Positions 1-7,979 of a stretch of DNA of 64,000 nt are shown in pieces; position 1 is the stretch's first letter, and the number at the start of each line of letters is the position of its first letter. Below the pieces are notes generated by a model, which had not been told where the DNA came from, did no database searches, and saw nothing but the letters and a program-made list of their open reading frames with translations. A program made the position numbers and the translations under genes. Origin of the DNA: Reyranella sp. (lineage in GTDB: Bacteria; Pseudomonadota; Alphaproteobacteria; Reyranellales; Reyranellaceae); NCBI RefSeq assembly GCF_004297405.1, contig NZ_SCVC01000011.1:1-64000 (forward strand), read 5' to 3'.

Positions 1-211
1 GACGGGCCACACCGATACGTCGGGCTCGGAGCAGTACAACATGGCGCTGTCGCTGCGTCGTGCGAACGCTGTGAAGGACGCTCTGGTGCGTGAAGGCGTG
101 CCGGCGACGGCCATCGCGGTGATCGGCCGTGGCGAGCAGGGCCTGCTGGTTCAGACCGGCCCGAACGTCCGCGAGCCGCAGAACCGCCGCGTCGAGATCG
201 TTGTCCAGTAA
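1..211 (+). CDS. OmpA-family C-terminal domain protein, 5' part outside the window
   Basis: Only the last 69 residues are present, read from base 2 to the TAA at 209-211. They contain the GHTDTSGS motif, an N-x3-LS-x2-R segment and a closing RRVEIVV, which are the hallmarks of the OmpA/MotB/Pal peptidoglycan-binding domain. In that family the conserved Asp and Arg bind meso-diaminopimelate of peptidoglycan, so the protein should tether the outer membrane or an envelope complex to the wall. Which protein the domain belongs to (Pal, an OmpA porin or a YiaD-like lipoprotein) cannot be told because the N-terminus is missing. A strong terminator follows 25 bases after the stop. Confidence 0.85.
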   Translation, partial: TGHTDTSGSEQYNMALSLRRANAVKDALVREGVPATAIAVIGRGEQGLLVQTGPNVREPQNRRVEIVVQ

Positions 212-236
212 CCTGGATCGTATTGGAACATGAACG

Positions 237-266
237 AGGCGGCCCTCACGGGCCGCCTTTTTCTTT
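237..266 (+). terminator. Rho-independent terminator after the OmpA-domain gene
   Basis: A perfect 9-base stem (237-245 with 250-258) closes a TCAC loop and runs straight into TTTTTCTTT. Position and orientation fit termination of the OmpA-domain gene. The next gene is on the other strand, so this ends the transcription unit. Confidence 0.9.
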
Positions 267-296
267 GCCGGCGTCCAGGATTACTCGCATCGCCGC

Positions 297-923
297 TCAT
301 TGCTCCCAGTTGAGCACCATCTCGACCACCACCGGGTTCACTTGGCGCATGGCGGCGTCGGTCGACAAAAATTCGACGTCGCCATTCACCTTTTCGAGTG
401 CACCGGGCGGCGCGTCCGGCCCGTGATCAAAGCCGAGGGACAGCATGCAACCACCGATCGGGTGAGCCAGCTTGCCGTCATGCCAGCCGACGGCACGGCC
501 GCCGAGGTCCCAGCCGAATCCGGTGATGCTGAACGGCTTGCCGTTCATGGCCTCGATCTCTTCCAGAGTGGCGCCGAGAGCGACCGGTTTGTCGGGTAGT
601 CCGACAATGGCGATACGCCAGGTCGAGCCAGCACGGAAGAACACCGTGGCCGGCTGGGCGCGTGCCACAGCGTCGCGCCAGAGAATGTCGATGCGCTTGG
701 CATCGTCACCGGCAAAAACCACGGTCCCCGGTTCGGTGTAGCCTTCGCCAATCGGGATGTCCGCACGAGTGACATTGGCAGCGCCGAAGGCGGCGGCGAC
801 GGTGTTCTCATCGGCATCACGGGCAAATGGCCCAGTGCAATCAAGTGCTGGCAGTGCTTGCGCCGCAACTGGCGTCACGGCAACGACACAGAGGAGGCTG
901 GCAAGAAACGACAATCGGGACAT
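297..923 (-). CDS. Secreted protein of unknown function
   Basis: A 208-residue protein that I do not recognise. I start it at the ATG ending at base 923, not the in-frame TTG twelve bases upstream, because GGAAAG lies just before this ATG. Residues 1-21 form a clear Sec signal peptide (MSRLSFLASLL then AVTPVAAQA), so the mature protein is probably periplasmic. The mature part contains two Cys (about residues 29 and 160) that could form a disulfide, and several Trp/Gly-rich turns (ITGFGWDLGGRAVGW). No catalytic motif is evident. It is divergent from the glutathione S-transferase gene across a 47-base gap. Confidence 0.75.
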   Translation of the reverse strand: MSRLSFLASLLCVVAVTPVAAQALPALDCTGPFARDADENTVAAAFGAANVTRADIPIGEGYTEPGTVVFAGDDAKRIDILWRDAVARAQPATVFFRAGSTWRIAIVGLPDKPVALGATLEEIEAMNGKPFSITGFGWDLGGRAVGWHDGKLAHPIGGCMLSLGFDHGPDAPPGALEKVNGDVEFLSTDAAMRQVNPVVVEMVLNWEQ

Positions 924-970
924 ATCTCTTTCCAAGCGCCATATTTGCGGCGGCCGCAGGGAGGTACAGC

Positions 971-1576
971 ATGACCGACGAAATCGTCTTCTATCACAAT
1001 CCGCGCTCGCGGGCGCAGATGGTGCACTGGATGCTCGAGGAAGCCGGCGCGCCCTATCGCATCGTGCCCATCGACTTCGAAAAAGGTGAGCACAAGACGC
1101 CGTCCTTCCTGGCGCTGAACCCGATGGGCAAGCTGCCGACCATCGTGCATCGCGACACGGTCGTGACCGAGACAGCGGCGATCATCGCCTATCTCGCGGA
1201 TACGTTCCCTAAAGCTGGTCTGGCGCCGGCGTTGAGCGATCCGTCTCGCGGCACTTACTATCGCTGGCTGTTCTTCGGAGCCGGCTGCTTCGAACCGGCT
1301 CTGCTCGACGAGATGATGAAGCGGCCAGCGCCGCCGCAGAAGACGGCCGTCGGCTGGGGCAGCTATGGCGAGGTCGTGGCCGCTTTCAAGACGGCCCTGG
1401 CTAAAGGACCTTATCTGCTCGGCGACAAGTTCAGCGCTGCCGACGTATATGTCGGATCGCAGATTCGCTGGGCCATGATGTTCGGCGCGCCGGGGCTGAA
1501 GGGCGAGAAGGTCTTCGACGACTACGTCGCGCGGCTCAACGCCCGGCCCGCCTTGCAACGTGTGAGCGGCCAGTAG
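971..1576 (+). CDS. Glutathione S-transferase family protein
   Basis: A 201-residue cytosolic protein with the two-domain GST layout: an N-terminal thioredoxin-like half (YHNPRSRAQMVHW at the start, then the GKLPT cis-proline loop and TETAAII, which in the family bind glutathione) and an all-helical C-terminal half. GSTs conjugate glutathione to electrophiles or act as peroxidases or isomerases; the substrate cannot be read from the sequence. The start is the ATG at 971 with GGGAGG eight bases upstream; longer in-frame readings begin inside the divergent gene. It converges on the antiporter gene, with the stop codons only 2 bases apart. Confidence 0.88.
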   Translation: MTDEIVFYHNPRSRAQMVHWMLEEAGAPYRIVPIDFEKGEHKTPSFLALNPMGKLPTIVHRDTVVTETAAIIAYLADTFPKAGLAPALSDPSRGTYYRWLFFGAGCFEPALLDEMMKRPAPPQKTAVGWGSYGEVVAAFKTALAKGPYLLGDKFSAADVYVGSQIRWAMMFGAPGLKGEKVFDDYVARLNARPALQRVSGQ

Positions 1577-1578
1577 AG

Positions 1579-3279
1579 TTAAGCTGACGTCTTTTCGACG
1601 ACGTCTCCGCGAGGCCGTTCGAGCATGCGGTGGGCGATCTCGGTCTCGCCCAGCACGACGAGATTGGCGCCCAGTCGATCGAGGTGCTCCACGGCGGCGT
1701 CGGTATGCGCCCGCGCCAGGATATCGATCGTCGGGTTGGCGAGGCGCGCCTGCTGGATTACCTGGCCGGCCTCGAAGGGTTCGGGAATCGTGACATAGAG
1801 ACGTCGGGCGCCGGCAAGATTTGCTGCGGCGAGGACGGCCGGGTCAGCCGCGTTGCCGCGACTGATTTCGGCGCCGTCGTTGCGGGCCCTGGTCGACGCA
1901 GTTTCACCTGCCTCGATGACCAGCACCTTTGCGCCATCGCGGACGAGGCCGGCGCCGACCAGAGACCCGACCCGCCCATAACCGATGACGACGTCATGTC
2001 CGGAGAGGGTGGTCATGACCGGCGTGCTCTCGGCCTCGGCCTCGTCGGTGGCAGTCGGCGGTTCGGGCGAGGCCGAGGTGCCAGAGGCCCCCTTCTTGTC
2101 GCGCTCCCACTTCTCCAGCACGGCAAAGACGAGAGGGTTCAACATGATCGAGATGATGGCGCCCGCCAGCACGAGGTCGCGCGCTTCTTTAGGTACCATC
2201 TTCAGATCGATGCCGAGTCCGATCAGGATGAAGGAGAACTCGCCGATCTGCGCCAGGCTGGCAGACACGGTGAGTGCCGTCGACGTCGGATAGCGAAAGG
2301 CGCGCACGATCAGATAGGCGGCGGCCGATTTGCCGACGATGATGATCGCCACGGTCGCCAGCATGGCGAACGGCGCGTCGATGAACACGGCCGGATTGAG
2401 CAGCATGCCGACCGAGACAAAGAACAGGACGGCGAAGGCGTCGCGCAGCGGGATCGCCTCCTCGGCAGCCTGCTGGCTGAGGTCGCTTTCGCCCAGCACC
2501 ATGCCGGCAAAGAAGGCACCCAGCGCGAAGGACACGCCGAACAGCTTGGCCGCGCCATAGGCGACGCCGAGCGCGATGGCATAGACGGCGAGCCGGAACA
2601 GCTCGCGCGATCCAGTGTGCGCCGTGTGGTGCATCAGCCAAGGAATGACCCTCCGCCCGACGATTAGCATCACGGCCACGAAGATCGAGACCTTTGCCAG
2701 AGTGACCAGCAGGGAGAAGAGGATGCGGGTCGCGGGCACGTCCTCGCCTGCGGTGACGACCGCGACCGCCGGCAGCAACACCAGCGCCAGCACCATGGCG
2801 AGGTCTTCGACAACGAGCCAGCCGACGGCGATGCGACCGCGGGTACTGTCGAGGATGTGACGGTCCTGCAACGCCCGGATCAGGACCACGGTGCTGGCCA
2901 CCGACAAGGTCAACCCGAAGACGAAGCCCGCCTGCAGGCCCCAGCCGAGCGCCCAGGAGAGGCAGGCGCCCATCAGGGTGGCGACGGCAATCTGCCCGAC
3001 GGCGCCAGGCACCGCGATACGCGCCACCGACAGCAGGTCCTTCAGCGAGAAATGCAGCCCGACACCGAACATCAGGAGGATGACGCCGATCTCGGCCAGC
3101 TCGGCTGCGAGTGCTGGATCGGCCGTGAAACCTGGCGTGTAGGGGCCGACCATGACGCCGGCCAGCAGGTAGCCGACCAGGGGCTGGATGCGCAGCCGTT
3201 GAGCGATGAGACCAAAGATGAAGGCGAGCATCAGACCCGCAGCGATCGTGGCGATAAGCGGCGTCTGGTGCTCTGGCAT
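1579..3279 (-). CDS. ybaL: YbaL/KefB-type cation:proton antiporter (CPA2 family)
   Basis: A 566-residue inner-membrane protein. Residues 1-390 form the Na+/H+ exchanger domain with about twelve membrane segments; the sequence closely follows enterobacterial YbaL (GYLLAGVMVGP, LLMFGVGLHFSLKDL, STVVLIRAL, FALGAFFAGMVL, LAQIGEFSFI). After a charged, Pro/Glu-rich linker a TrkA-N nucleotide-binding domain starts at about residue 430 with the Rossmann motif GYGRVGS. Family members exchange K+ or Na+ for protons and are gated by nucleotide or glutathione adducts through the TrkA-N part. A neighbouring GST gene is suggestive, because Kef systems respond to glutathione conjugates, but the link is inference. 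GGAGAG lies 9 bases before the ATG. Confidence 0.9.
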   Translation of the reverse strand: MPEHQTPLIATIAAGLMLAFIFGLIAQRLRIQPLVGYLLAGVMVGPYTPGFTADPALAAELAEIGVILLMFGVGLHFSLKDLLSVARIAVPGAVGQIAVATLMGACLSWALGWGLQAGFVFGLTLSVASTVVLIRALQDRHILDSTRGRIAVGWLVVEDLAMVLALVLLPAVAVVTAGEDVPATRILFSLLVTLAKVSIFVAVMLIVGRRVIPWLMHHTAHTGSRELFRLAVYAIALGVAYGAAKLFGVSFALGAFFAGMVLGESDLSQQAAEEAIPLRDAFAVLFFVSVGMLLNPAVFIDAPFAMLATVAIIIVGKSAAAYLIVRAFRYPTSTALTVSASLAQIGEFSFILIGLGIDLKMVPKEARDLVLAGAIISIMLNPLVFAVLEKWERDKKGASGTSASPEPPTATDEAEAESTPVMTTLSGHDVVIGYGRVGSLVGAGLVRDGAKVLVIEAGETASTRARNDGAEISRGNAADPAVLAAANLAGARRLYVTIPEPFEAGQVIQQARLANPTIDILARAHTDAAVEHLDRLGANLVVLGETEIAHRMLERPRGDVVEKTSA

Positions 3280-3396
3280 CCCGGTTTCTCTCCTCGATGG
3301 GTGGGCCTTATTCCGATGTGGCGCGATAAGACGAAAATTGCAATCAGTCTGAAGGGGCGAGCGAAACGCGCGCGGAACTGTGGGAGGAAAATCGAG

Positions 3397-4362
3397 ATGA
3401 CGACCCTGTTACGTCGTGCGCTGCTGGGCGGGGCAATGGCATTGCCGTGCCTGCCCGCGTGGTCCCAGAATTTTCCCAGCAAACCGATCCGGTGGATCGC
3501 GCCGTTCGCCGCCGGCGGCAATTACGACCTGACTTCACGACTGGTGGGCGAGGCGATGGGGCGTCGGCTTGGCCAGACCGTGATCGTCGACAATCGTCCT
3601 GGCGCGGGTGGCATCGTCGGCGCCGAGGCCGCGGCCAATGCCCCGGCGGACGGCTACACGGTGGTGATGGGCAGCTTCAGCGTGCTCTTCGTCGCGCCCT
3701 ATCTCGCGGGCAAGCCGTCGATGGTGCCTCTGTTCACGCCGATTTCTCTGCTGAGCACGGTGCCCATGATCATCGTAGGCAAGCCCGGTGGCCGCTTCGC
3801 GAACATCCGTGCCGCACTCGCCGAGGCCAAAGCTAAGCCGGGCACGGTCAGCATCGGCCACGCCGGCAACGGCACGACCAATCACATCGCCATCCTGCGC
3901 CTCCAGGTGAATGAAGGCGTGCAGTTCAACATCATTCCCTACAAGGGGTCGGGACCGGGCCTCAACGACCTGATGGCCGGCCAGATCGACCTCTACATGG
4001 ATCAGCTCACGACATCGCTGCCGCACATCAAGTCGGGCAAGCTGATCGGCATGCTGGCGATGAGCCCCGATCGCGTGCCGCAGCTCCCTGACATGCCGTC
4101 GCTGAAGGACATCGGCAGCAAGCCGTTCGACGGCGGCACGACGGCAGGCCTTCTGACCCGGGCCGAAACGCCGAAGCCGATCCTGGAGACGCTGAATGGC
4201 GCCGTCGTCGGTGCGCTCAAGGAAAAGGCCGTGGCCGACAAGCTTGCCGAACTCGGCGGTGTCCCCCGGCCGACGACGATGGCCGAGTTTGCCGCCTACA
4301 TGAAGGACCAGGAAGCAAGCGTTAGCGAACTTGTGAAGTCGGGCCTGTTGAAGCCCGAATGA
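3397..4362 (+). CDS. Bug/TctC-family periplasmic solute-binding protein
   Basis: A 321-residue tripartite tricarboxylate transporter receptor. It has an N-terminal twin-arginine-like or Sec signal (MTTLLRRALLGGAMALPCLPAWSQ), then the family signature near the mature N-terminus (FPSKPIRWIAPFAAGGNYD), the DNRPGAGGIVG loop and the ADGYTVV segment. Family members bind carboxylates, amides or related small molecules in the periplasm. No TctA or TctB membrane genes are adjacent, so it is an orphan receptor whose ligand cannot be deduced. Start chosen at the ATG preceded by GGGAGGAAA; the upstream in-frame extension overlaps the divergent antiporter gene and has no signal peptide. Confidence 0.9.
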   Translation: MTTLLRRALLGGAMALPCLPAWSQNFPSKPIRWIAPFAAGGNYDLTSRLVGEAMGRRLGQTVIVDNRPGAGGIVGAEAAANAPADGYTVVMGSFSVLFVAPYLAGKPSMVPLFTPISLLSTVPMIIVGKPGGRFANIRAALAEAKAKPGTVSIGHAGNGTTNHIAILRLQVNEGVQFNIIPYKGSGPGLNDLMAGQIDLYMDQLTTSLPHIKSGKLIGMLAMSPDRVPQLPDMPSLKDIGSKPFDGGTTAGLLTRAETPKPILETLNGAVVGALKEKAVADKLAELGGVPRPTTMAEFAAYMKDQEASVSELVKSGLLKPE

Positions 4363-4367
4363 GCGGG

Positions 4368-4384
4368 TGCCATCGTCGATGGCA
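4368..4384. repeat. Perfect 8-base inverted repeat overlapping the lipoprotein start codon
   Basis: TGCCATCG and its exact complement are separated by a single T (4368-4375 and 4377-4384). The right arm ends on the A of the lipoprotein ATG. It could fold as a 6-base stem with a 5-base loop that hides the start region, or be a protein site. It has no T-run and is not a terminator. Confidence 0.5.
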
Positions 4385-4515
4385 TGAATCGCGTTCGTTC
4401 CTTCTTGTCCTTTGCGGTCGCGTTGCTGGTGCTGGCCGTGGGTGGTTGCACGCTCGACACGAAGCAGCCGAGTGGTTGGCAGGGCGGCGGCGGCTGGGAC
4501 AACTTCCGCGCCTGA
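4384..4515 (+). CDS. Small outer-membrane lipoprotein, 43 residues
   Basis: A very short gene between the Bug receptor and the tartrate operon. The product has a positively charged N-terminus (MNRVRSF), a hydrophobic core (LSFAVALLVLA) and a lipobox VGGC with Cys22 as the predicted lipidated residue. Only 22 residues remain after cleavage (TLDTKQPSGWQGGGGWDNFRA follows the Cys), rich in Gly and Trp. After Cys22 there is no Asp at +2, so export to the outer membrane is expected by the Lol rule. No good Shine-Dalgarno sequence is visible, and an inverted repeat covers the start. Function unknown; the lipobox is the main evidence that it is a real gene. Confidence 0.6.
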   Translation: MNRVRSFLSFAVALLVLAVGGCTLDTKQPSGWQGGGGWDNFRA

Positions 4516-4530
4516 CCGCAGCCTGATCGT

Positions 4531-5700
4531 TCAGCTGGCGGGCAACAGTTCTTTCATCACCGACCACAGCTCGGCCTTGCGCTCGAAGCCGATGCCTGGC
4601 GCGTCGGGCATCGTCACGCGGCCATCGACAACCGGACAATCGTCGGCAAAGCCGCCGAACGGCGCGAAAACCTGCGGATAGGATTCGTTGCCGCCACACT
4701 GCAGGCCGACCGCGATGTTGAGGGCGAACTGGTGGCCGCCATGCGGCACGCAGCGGCGCGGCGACCAGCCGTTGGCCTTCAGCATCTCGATCGTGCGCAG
4801 ATACTCGACCAGGCCGTAGGAGAGGGCGGGATCGAACTGCAGGATATCGCGGTCGGGCCGCAGGCCGCCGTGGCGGATCAGGTTCCGCGCATCCTGCATC
4901 GAGAAGAGGTTTTCACCAGTGGCCAGCGGCGGCGCGTACTGCGTCGCGAGTGCGGCGTGTGCCAGGTAGTCGAGCGGATCGAGGGGCTCTTCGTACCAGC
5001 GCAGGCCCATGTCCTGGATGGCACGGCCGAATGCGATGGCGGTCGGCAGGTCAAACTTGCCGTTGACGTCGACCGCCAGCCTGTCGCCGCTGCCGACGAG
5101 CTTCAGCACCGCCTCGATACGCTTCAGGTCCTCGGCGAGCGGCACACCGCCCACCTTCATCTTCACGCAGGAATAGCCGAGGCCGAGATAGTGTTTCATC
5201 TCGTCCCTCAGCCCGTCGAGGTCCTTGCCAGGATAGTAGTAGCCACCGGCGGCATAGACCCAGGCCTTCTCATCGGCCTGACCGCCATTGTAGCGATCGG
5301 CCAGCAGCTTCCAGAGCGGCACGCGCTTGGCCTTGGCGACGGCATCCCACAGCGCCATGTCGAGCACGCCGACCGCGACCGAGCGTTCGCCGTGCCCGCC
5401 GGGCTTTTCGTTGGCCATCATCGCGGCCCAGCACTTGGTGGGATCGAGCAGGCCTTCGGCATCGACCAGTGAGTCGGGCTTGGCCTGGTTCAGCCGCGGG
5501 ATGAAGCGTTCACCCAACAGCCCATGCTGGGCATAGCGGCCGTTGGAGTTGAAGCCGAAACCCACCACCGGCTTGCCGTCGACTTTCACGTCGGTGACCA
5601 CCGCCACGACCGAGGCCGTCATCTGGCTGAAGTCGATATAGGCGTTGGCGATGTTGGAGCGGATGGGCGAGACGATGTCGTGGATGGCGACGATACGCAT
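4531..5700 (-). CDS. tarD: D-tartrate dehydratase-like enzyme (enolase superfamily)
   Basis: A 389-residue enolase-superfamily protein, the same length as Bradyrhizobium D-tartrate dehydratase (TarD, EC 4.2.1.81), which turns D-tartrate into oxaloacetate. The expected active-site set is present two residues earlier than in TarD as I recall its numbering: the KxK motif with Lys182 (VKMKVGG), metal ligands Asp211 (VDVNGK), Glu237 (WYEEP) and Glu263 (TGEN), and general acid/base His320 (PHGGHQ region). It is the last gene of a minus-strand operon after an SMP-30 lactonase and an MFS transporter; its ATG lies 9 bases after the transporter stop. Other acid-sugar dehydratase specificities remain possible. 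Confidence 0.8.
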   Translation of the reverse strand: MRIVAIHDIVSPIRSNIANAYIDFSQMTASVVAVVTDVKVDGKPVVGFGFNSNGRYAQHGLLGERFIPRLNQAKPDSLVDAEGLLDPTKCWAAMMANEKPGGHGERSVAVGVLDMALWDAVAKAKRVPLWKLLADRYNGGQADEKAWVYAAGGYYYPGKDLDGLRDEMKHYLGLGYSCVKMKVGGVPLAEDLKRIEAVLKLVGSGDRLAVDVNGKFDLPTAIAFGRAIQDMGLRWYEEPLDPLDYLAHAALATQYAPPLATGENLFSMQDARNLIRHGGLRPDRDILQFDPALSYGLVEYLRTIEMLKANGWSPRRCVPHGGHQFALNIAVGLQCGGNESYPQVFAPFGGFADDCPVVDGRVTMPDAPGIGFERKAELWSVMKELLPAS

Positions 5701-5709
5701 GATGGCTCC

Positions 5710-6915
5710 TCAGGCGTAGACGTTGCGGCGATTTTGCCGGAACAGCAGCCACCAGGCGACGACACCGTTCAGCAGGTTCCAGGCGATACCGTTGAGGAAG
5801 GCGGCGCGGTAGGAGCCGGTCATGTCGAACAGCACGCCGCCCATCCAGCCACCCAGGGCCATGCCGACCAGCGTTGACGATACCGCGAGACCTACCCGGA
5901 AGCCTGCTTCCTTGGGCGGAAAGTACTCGCGCACGATGATGGCGTAGGACGGCACGATGCCACCCTGGAACAGGCCGAACAGGGCGGAGGCGACGTAGAG
6001 CGAGTTGAGCGAATCGTCGATCAGGTAGAAGACCAGCGCCACGCATTGCAGGGTCGAGCCCAGCAACAGGGTCTTGATGCCGCCGACCCGGTCGGCGATC
6101 CAGCCCGAGGCGATGCGGCTGATGATGCCGAAGCCTAGCATCAGCGACAGCATCTCCGCGCCGCGCGCCACGCCGTAGCCCAGGTCGGCGCAGTAGGCGA
6201 CGATATGGACCTGTGGCATCGACATGGCGACGCAACAGCCGATGCCGGCGACGATCAGCACCGCCTGCAAAGCGTTGGGCGAGAGGCCGAGCGAACGAGG
6301 CGAATGGGCGGCGACGCCGGCGCTGCCGTCGGCGGCATGCTGCAGAGGTGGCGGGCGACGCAGCACGAAGGCCAGCGGGACCATCACCAGCAGGCAGATC
6401 GCAGCAGCCATCCAATAGGCGGCGCGCCAGCCATGGTCTCGGATCAGGAATTCGATGATCGGCGGCCAGATCGTGCCGGCCAGATAGTTACCCGAGGCGG
6501 CGATGGCAACGGCCATGCCGCGGCGTTTCTCGAACCAGTGCGAGACGTCGGCGACCAGTGGCGCAAAGGTCGCTGCACCGCTGAAGCCGATGAGTATCTG
6601 CGCGGTGGCGAAGAGGGGGAGCGACGTGGCTGCAGGCGCCACGGCAAAGCCCACCGACAGGCCGATTGCGCTCAGCACGGCAGTGATGACGATGCCACGC
6701 TTGTCGACCAGCTTGCCCATGACGACACCGCCGACGAAGAAGCCGAGCGTGTTCAGCGTGTAGGCAAAGGAGATGTCGGCGCGCGATACGCCGAGATCCT
6801 GCTGCACCGAGGGCAGGGCGACGACCAGGCACCACATGCCGATGCCGCCGACCGTACTCAGCGTGACGCTGGCGACAAGACGCCACCAGGCGTAACTCGA
6901 ATCTACTCCGGACAT
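5710..6915 (-). CDS. MFS transporter, probably for a dicarboxylate or sugar acid
   Basis: A 401-residue major facilitator superfamily permease with about twelve hydrophobic segments. The loop between segments 2 and 3 carries GKLVDKRG, matching the MFS motif A pattern, and a second copy-like segment (GWIADRVGG) lies at the equivalent place in the second half, typical of the two six-helix repeats. It resembles the oxalate/formate or monocarboxylate-type MFS group. Its position between an SMP-30 lactonase and D-tartrate dehydratase suggests uptake of tartrate or its precursor. Start chosen at the ATG for MSGVDSSYAWW; longer reading would overlap the preceding gene. The upstream ribosome site is weak (GGGAG far upstream). 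Confidence 0.85.
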   Translation of the reverse strand: MSGVDSSYAWWRLVASVTLSTVGGIGMWCLVVALPSVQQDLGVSRADISFAYTLNTLGFFVGGVVMGKLVDKRGIVITAVLSAIGLSVGFAVAPAATSLPLFATAQILIGFSGAATFAPLVADVSHWFEKRRGMAVAIAASGNYLAGTIWPPIIEFLIRDHGWRAAYWMAAAICLLVMVPLAFVLRRPPPLQHAADGSAGVAAHSPRSLGLSPNALQAVLIVAGIGCCVAMSMPQVHIVAYCADLGYGVARGAEMLSLMLGFGIISRIASGWIADRVGGIKTLLLGSTLQCVALVFYLIDDSLNSLYVASALFGLFQGGIVPSYAIIVREYFPPKEAGFRVGLAVSSTLVGMALGGWMGGVLFDMTGSYRAAFLNGIAWNLLNGVVAWWLLFRQNRRNVYA

Positions 6916-6941
6916 GGATCTACTGACGCTCCCGAAACCGA

Positions 6942-7892
6942 TTAACCACCCAGCGCGCCCTGGGTGTTGACGTAGAGCGCGTAGAGCGAGTGGCTCGCGG
7001 CCATGAACAGACGGTTGCGATAGCGTCCGCCGAAGCAGAGGTTGGCGCAGCGTTCCGGCAGATCGATATGGCCGATCGGCTTGCCATTGGCATTGAAGAC
7101 ACGTACGCCGTCGAGTTCGGGCGAGCCCATGCCCCAGCCACACCACAGGTTGCCGTCGACATCGACGCGGAACCCGTCGGGCGAGCCGCCCGGGCCGGCA
7201 TCGATCAGCACCGAGCCCTTGCCGAGCTTGGTCTCGTTGCCGTCGCCCAGCACGTCATAGGTCAGGATGGTGCGATGCGGTTCGGCGCGTGACGCCACGA
7301 CATGGAGCTTCTTCTCGTCGGGCGAGAAGGCGAGGCCATTGGGGCCGGCAATGTCATCGGCCATCACGGTGAGCTTGCCGGTTGTGGGATCGAGACGATA
7401 GACGGCCGGCTTGTTCTCGCTCTCGGCCTTGTGGCCCTCGTAGTAACCCAGGATGCCGAACGTCGGATCGGTGAACCAGATGGAGCCGTCGGACTTCACG
7501 ACGACGTCGTTCGGCGAGTTCAACGGCTTGCCGTTGTAGGAGTCGGCCAGCACCGTGATGGCGCCGTCATACTCGAAGCGTACGACGCGCCGGGCATCGT
7601 GCTCACAGGCGATCAGCCGGCCGCGGCGGTCGCGCGTGTGGCCGTTGGCGTTGTTCGACGGCTTGCGGAAGATCGAGACGGCACCCGTTTCCTCGTCCCA
7701 GCGCAGCACGCGGTTGTTGGGAATGTCGCTCCACAGGAGGTAGCGGCCGTCACCGAAATAGACCGGTCCCTCGGCCCAGCGGCAGCCGGTGTAGAGACGC
7801 TCGACCGACGCCAGCACCAGCCGATACTGGTTGAACGACGGATCGAGCACGCGCACCGCCGGATCGGGGTAGCGCTCGCTGGGCTGCCACAT
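6942..7892 (-). CDS. SMP-30/gluconolactonase family lactonase
   Basis: A 316-residue six-bladed beta-propeller of the SMP-30/gluconolactonase/LRE type. The metal site known from human SMP-30 and Drp35 is conserved: Glu41 (WAEGPVY), Asn185 (AGPNGLAF) and Asp239 (GSPDGFRVD), with Asn128/Asp129 in SPNDVVV. Family members hydrolyse sugar lactones or other lactones to the open acids. No signal peptide is seen, so a cytosolic enzyme is likely. It is the first gene of the tartrate operon, which suggests that a lactone feeds the dehydratase pathway. AAGAGGAAA precedes the ATG. Confidence 0.87.
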   Translation of the reverse strand: MWQPSERYPDPAVRVLDPSFNQYRLVLASVERLYTGCRWAEGPVYFGDGRYLLWSDIPNNRVLRWDEETGAVSIFRKPSNNANGHTRDRRGRLIACEHDARRVVRFEYDGAITVLADSYNGKPLNSPNDVVVKSDGSIWFTDPTFGILGYYEGHKAESENKPAVYRLDPTTGKLTVMADDIAGPNGLAFSPDEKKLHVVASRAEPHRTILTYDVLGDGNETKLGKGSVLIDAGPGGSPDGFRVDVDGNLWCGWGMGSPELDGVRVFNANGKPIGHIDLPERCANLCFGGRYRNRLFMAASHSLYALYVNTQGALGG

Positions 7893-7979
7893 CTGGGTTT
7901 CCTCTTTTCCCTTTGAGGGGAAAGACTACAACCTCAGCGTCACAGCGAGGGACAAATTTTTCTGGCAGCGGCCCCTACG

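Noticed and set aside
4368..4384. Terminator of the Bug receptor gene
   Set aside because: The loop is one base for the full arms and no T-run follows.
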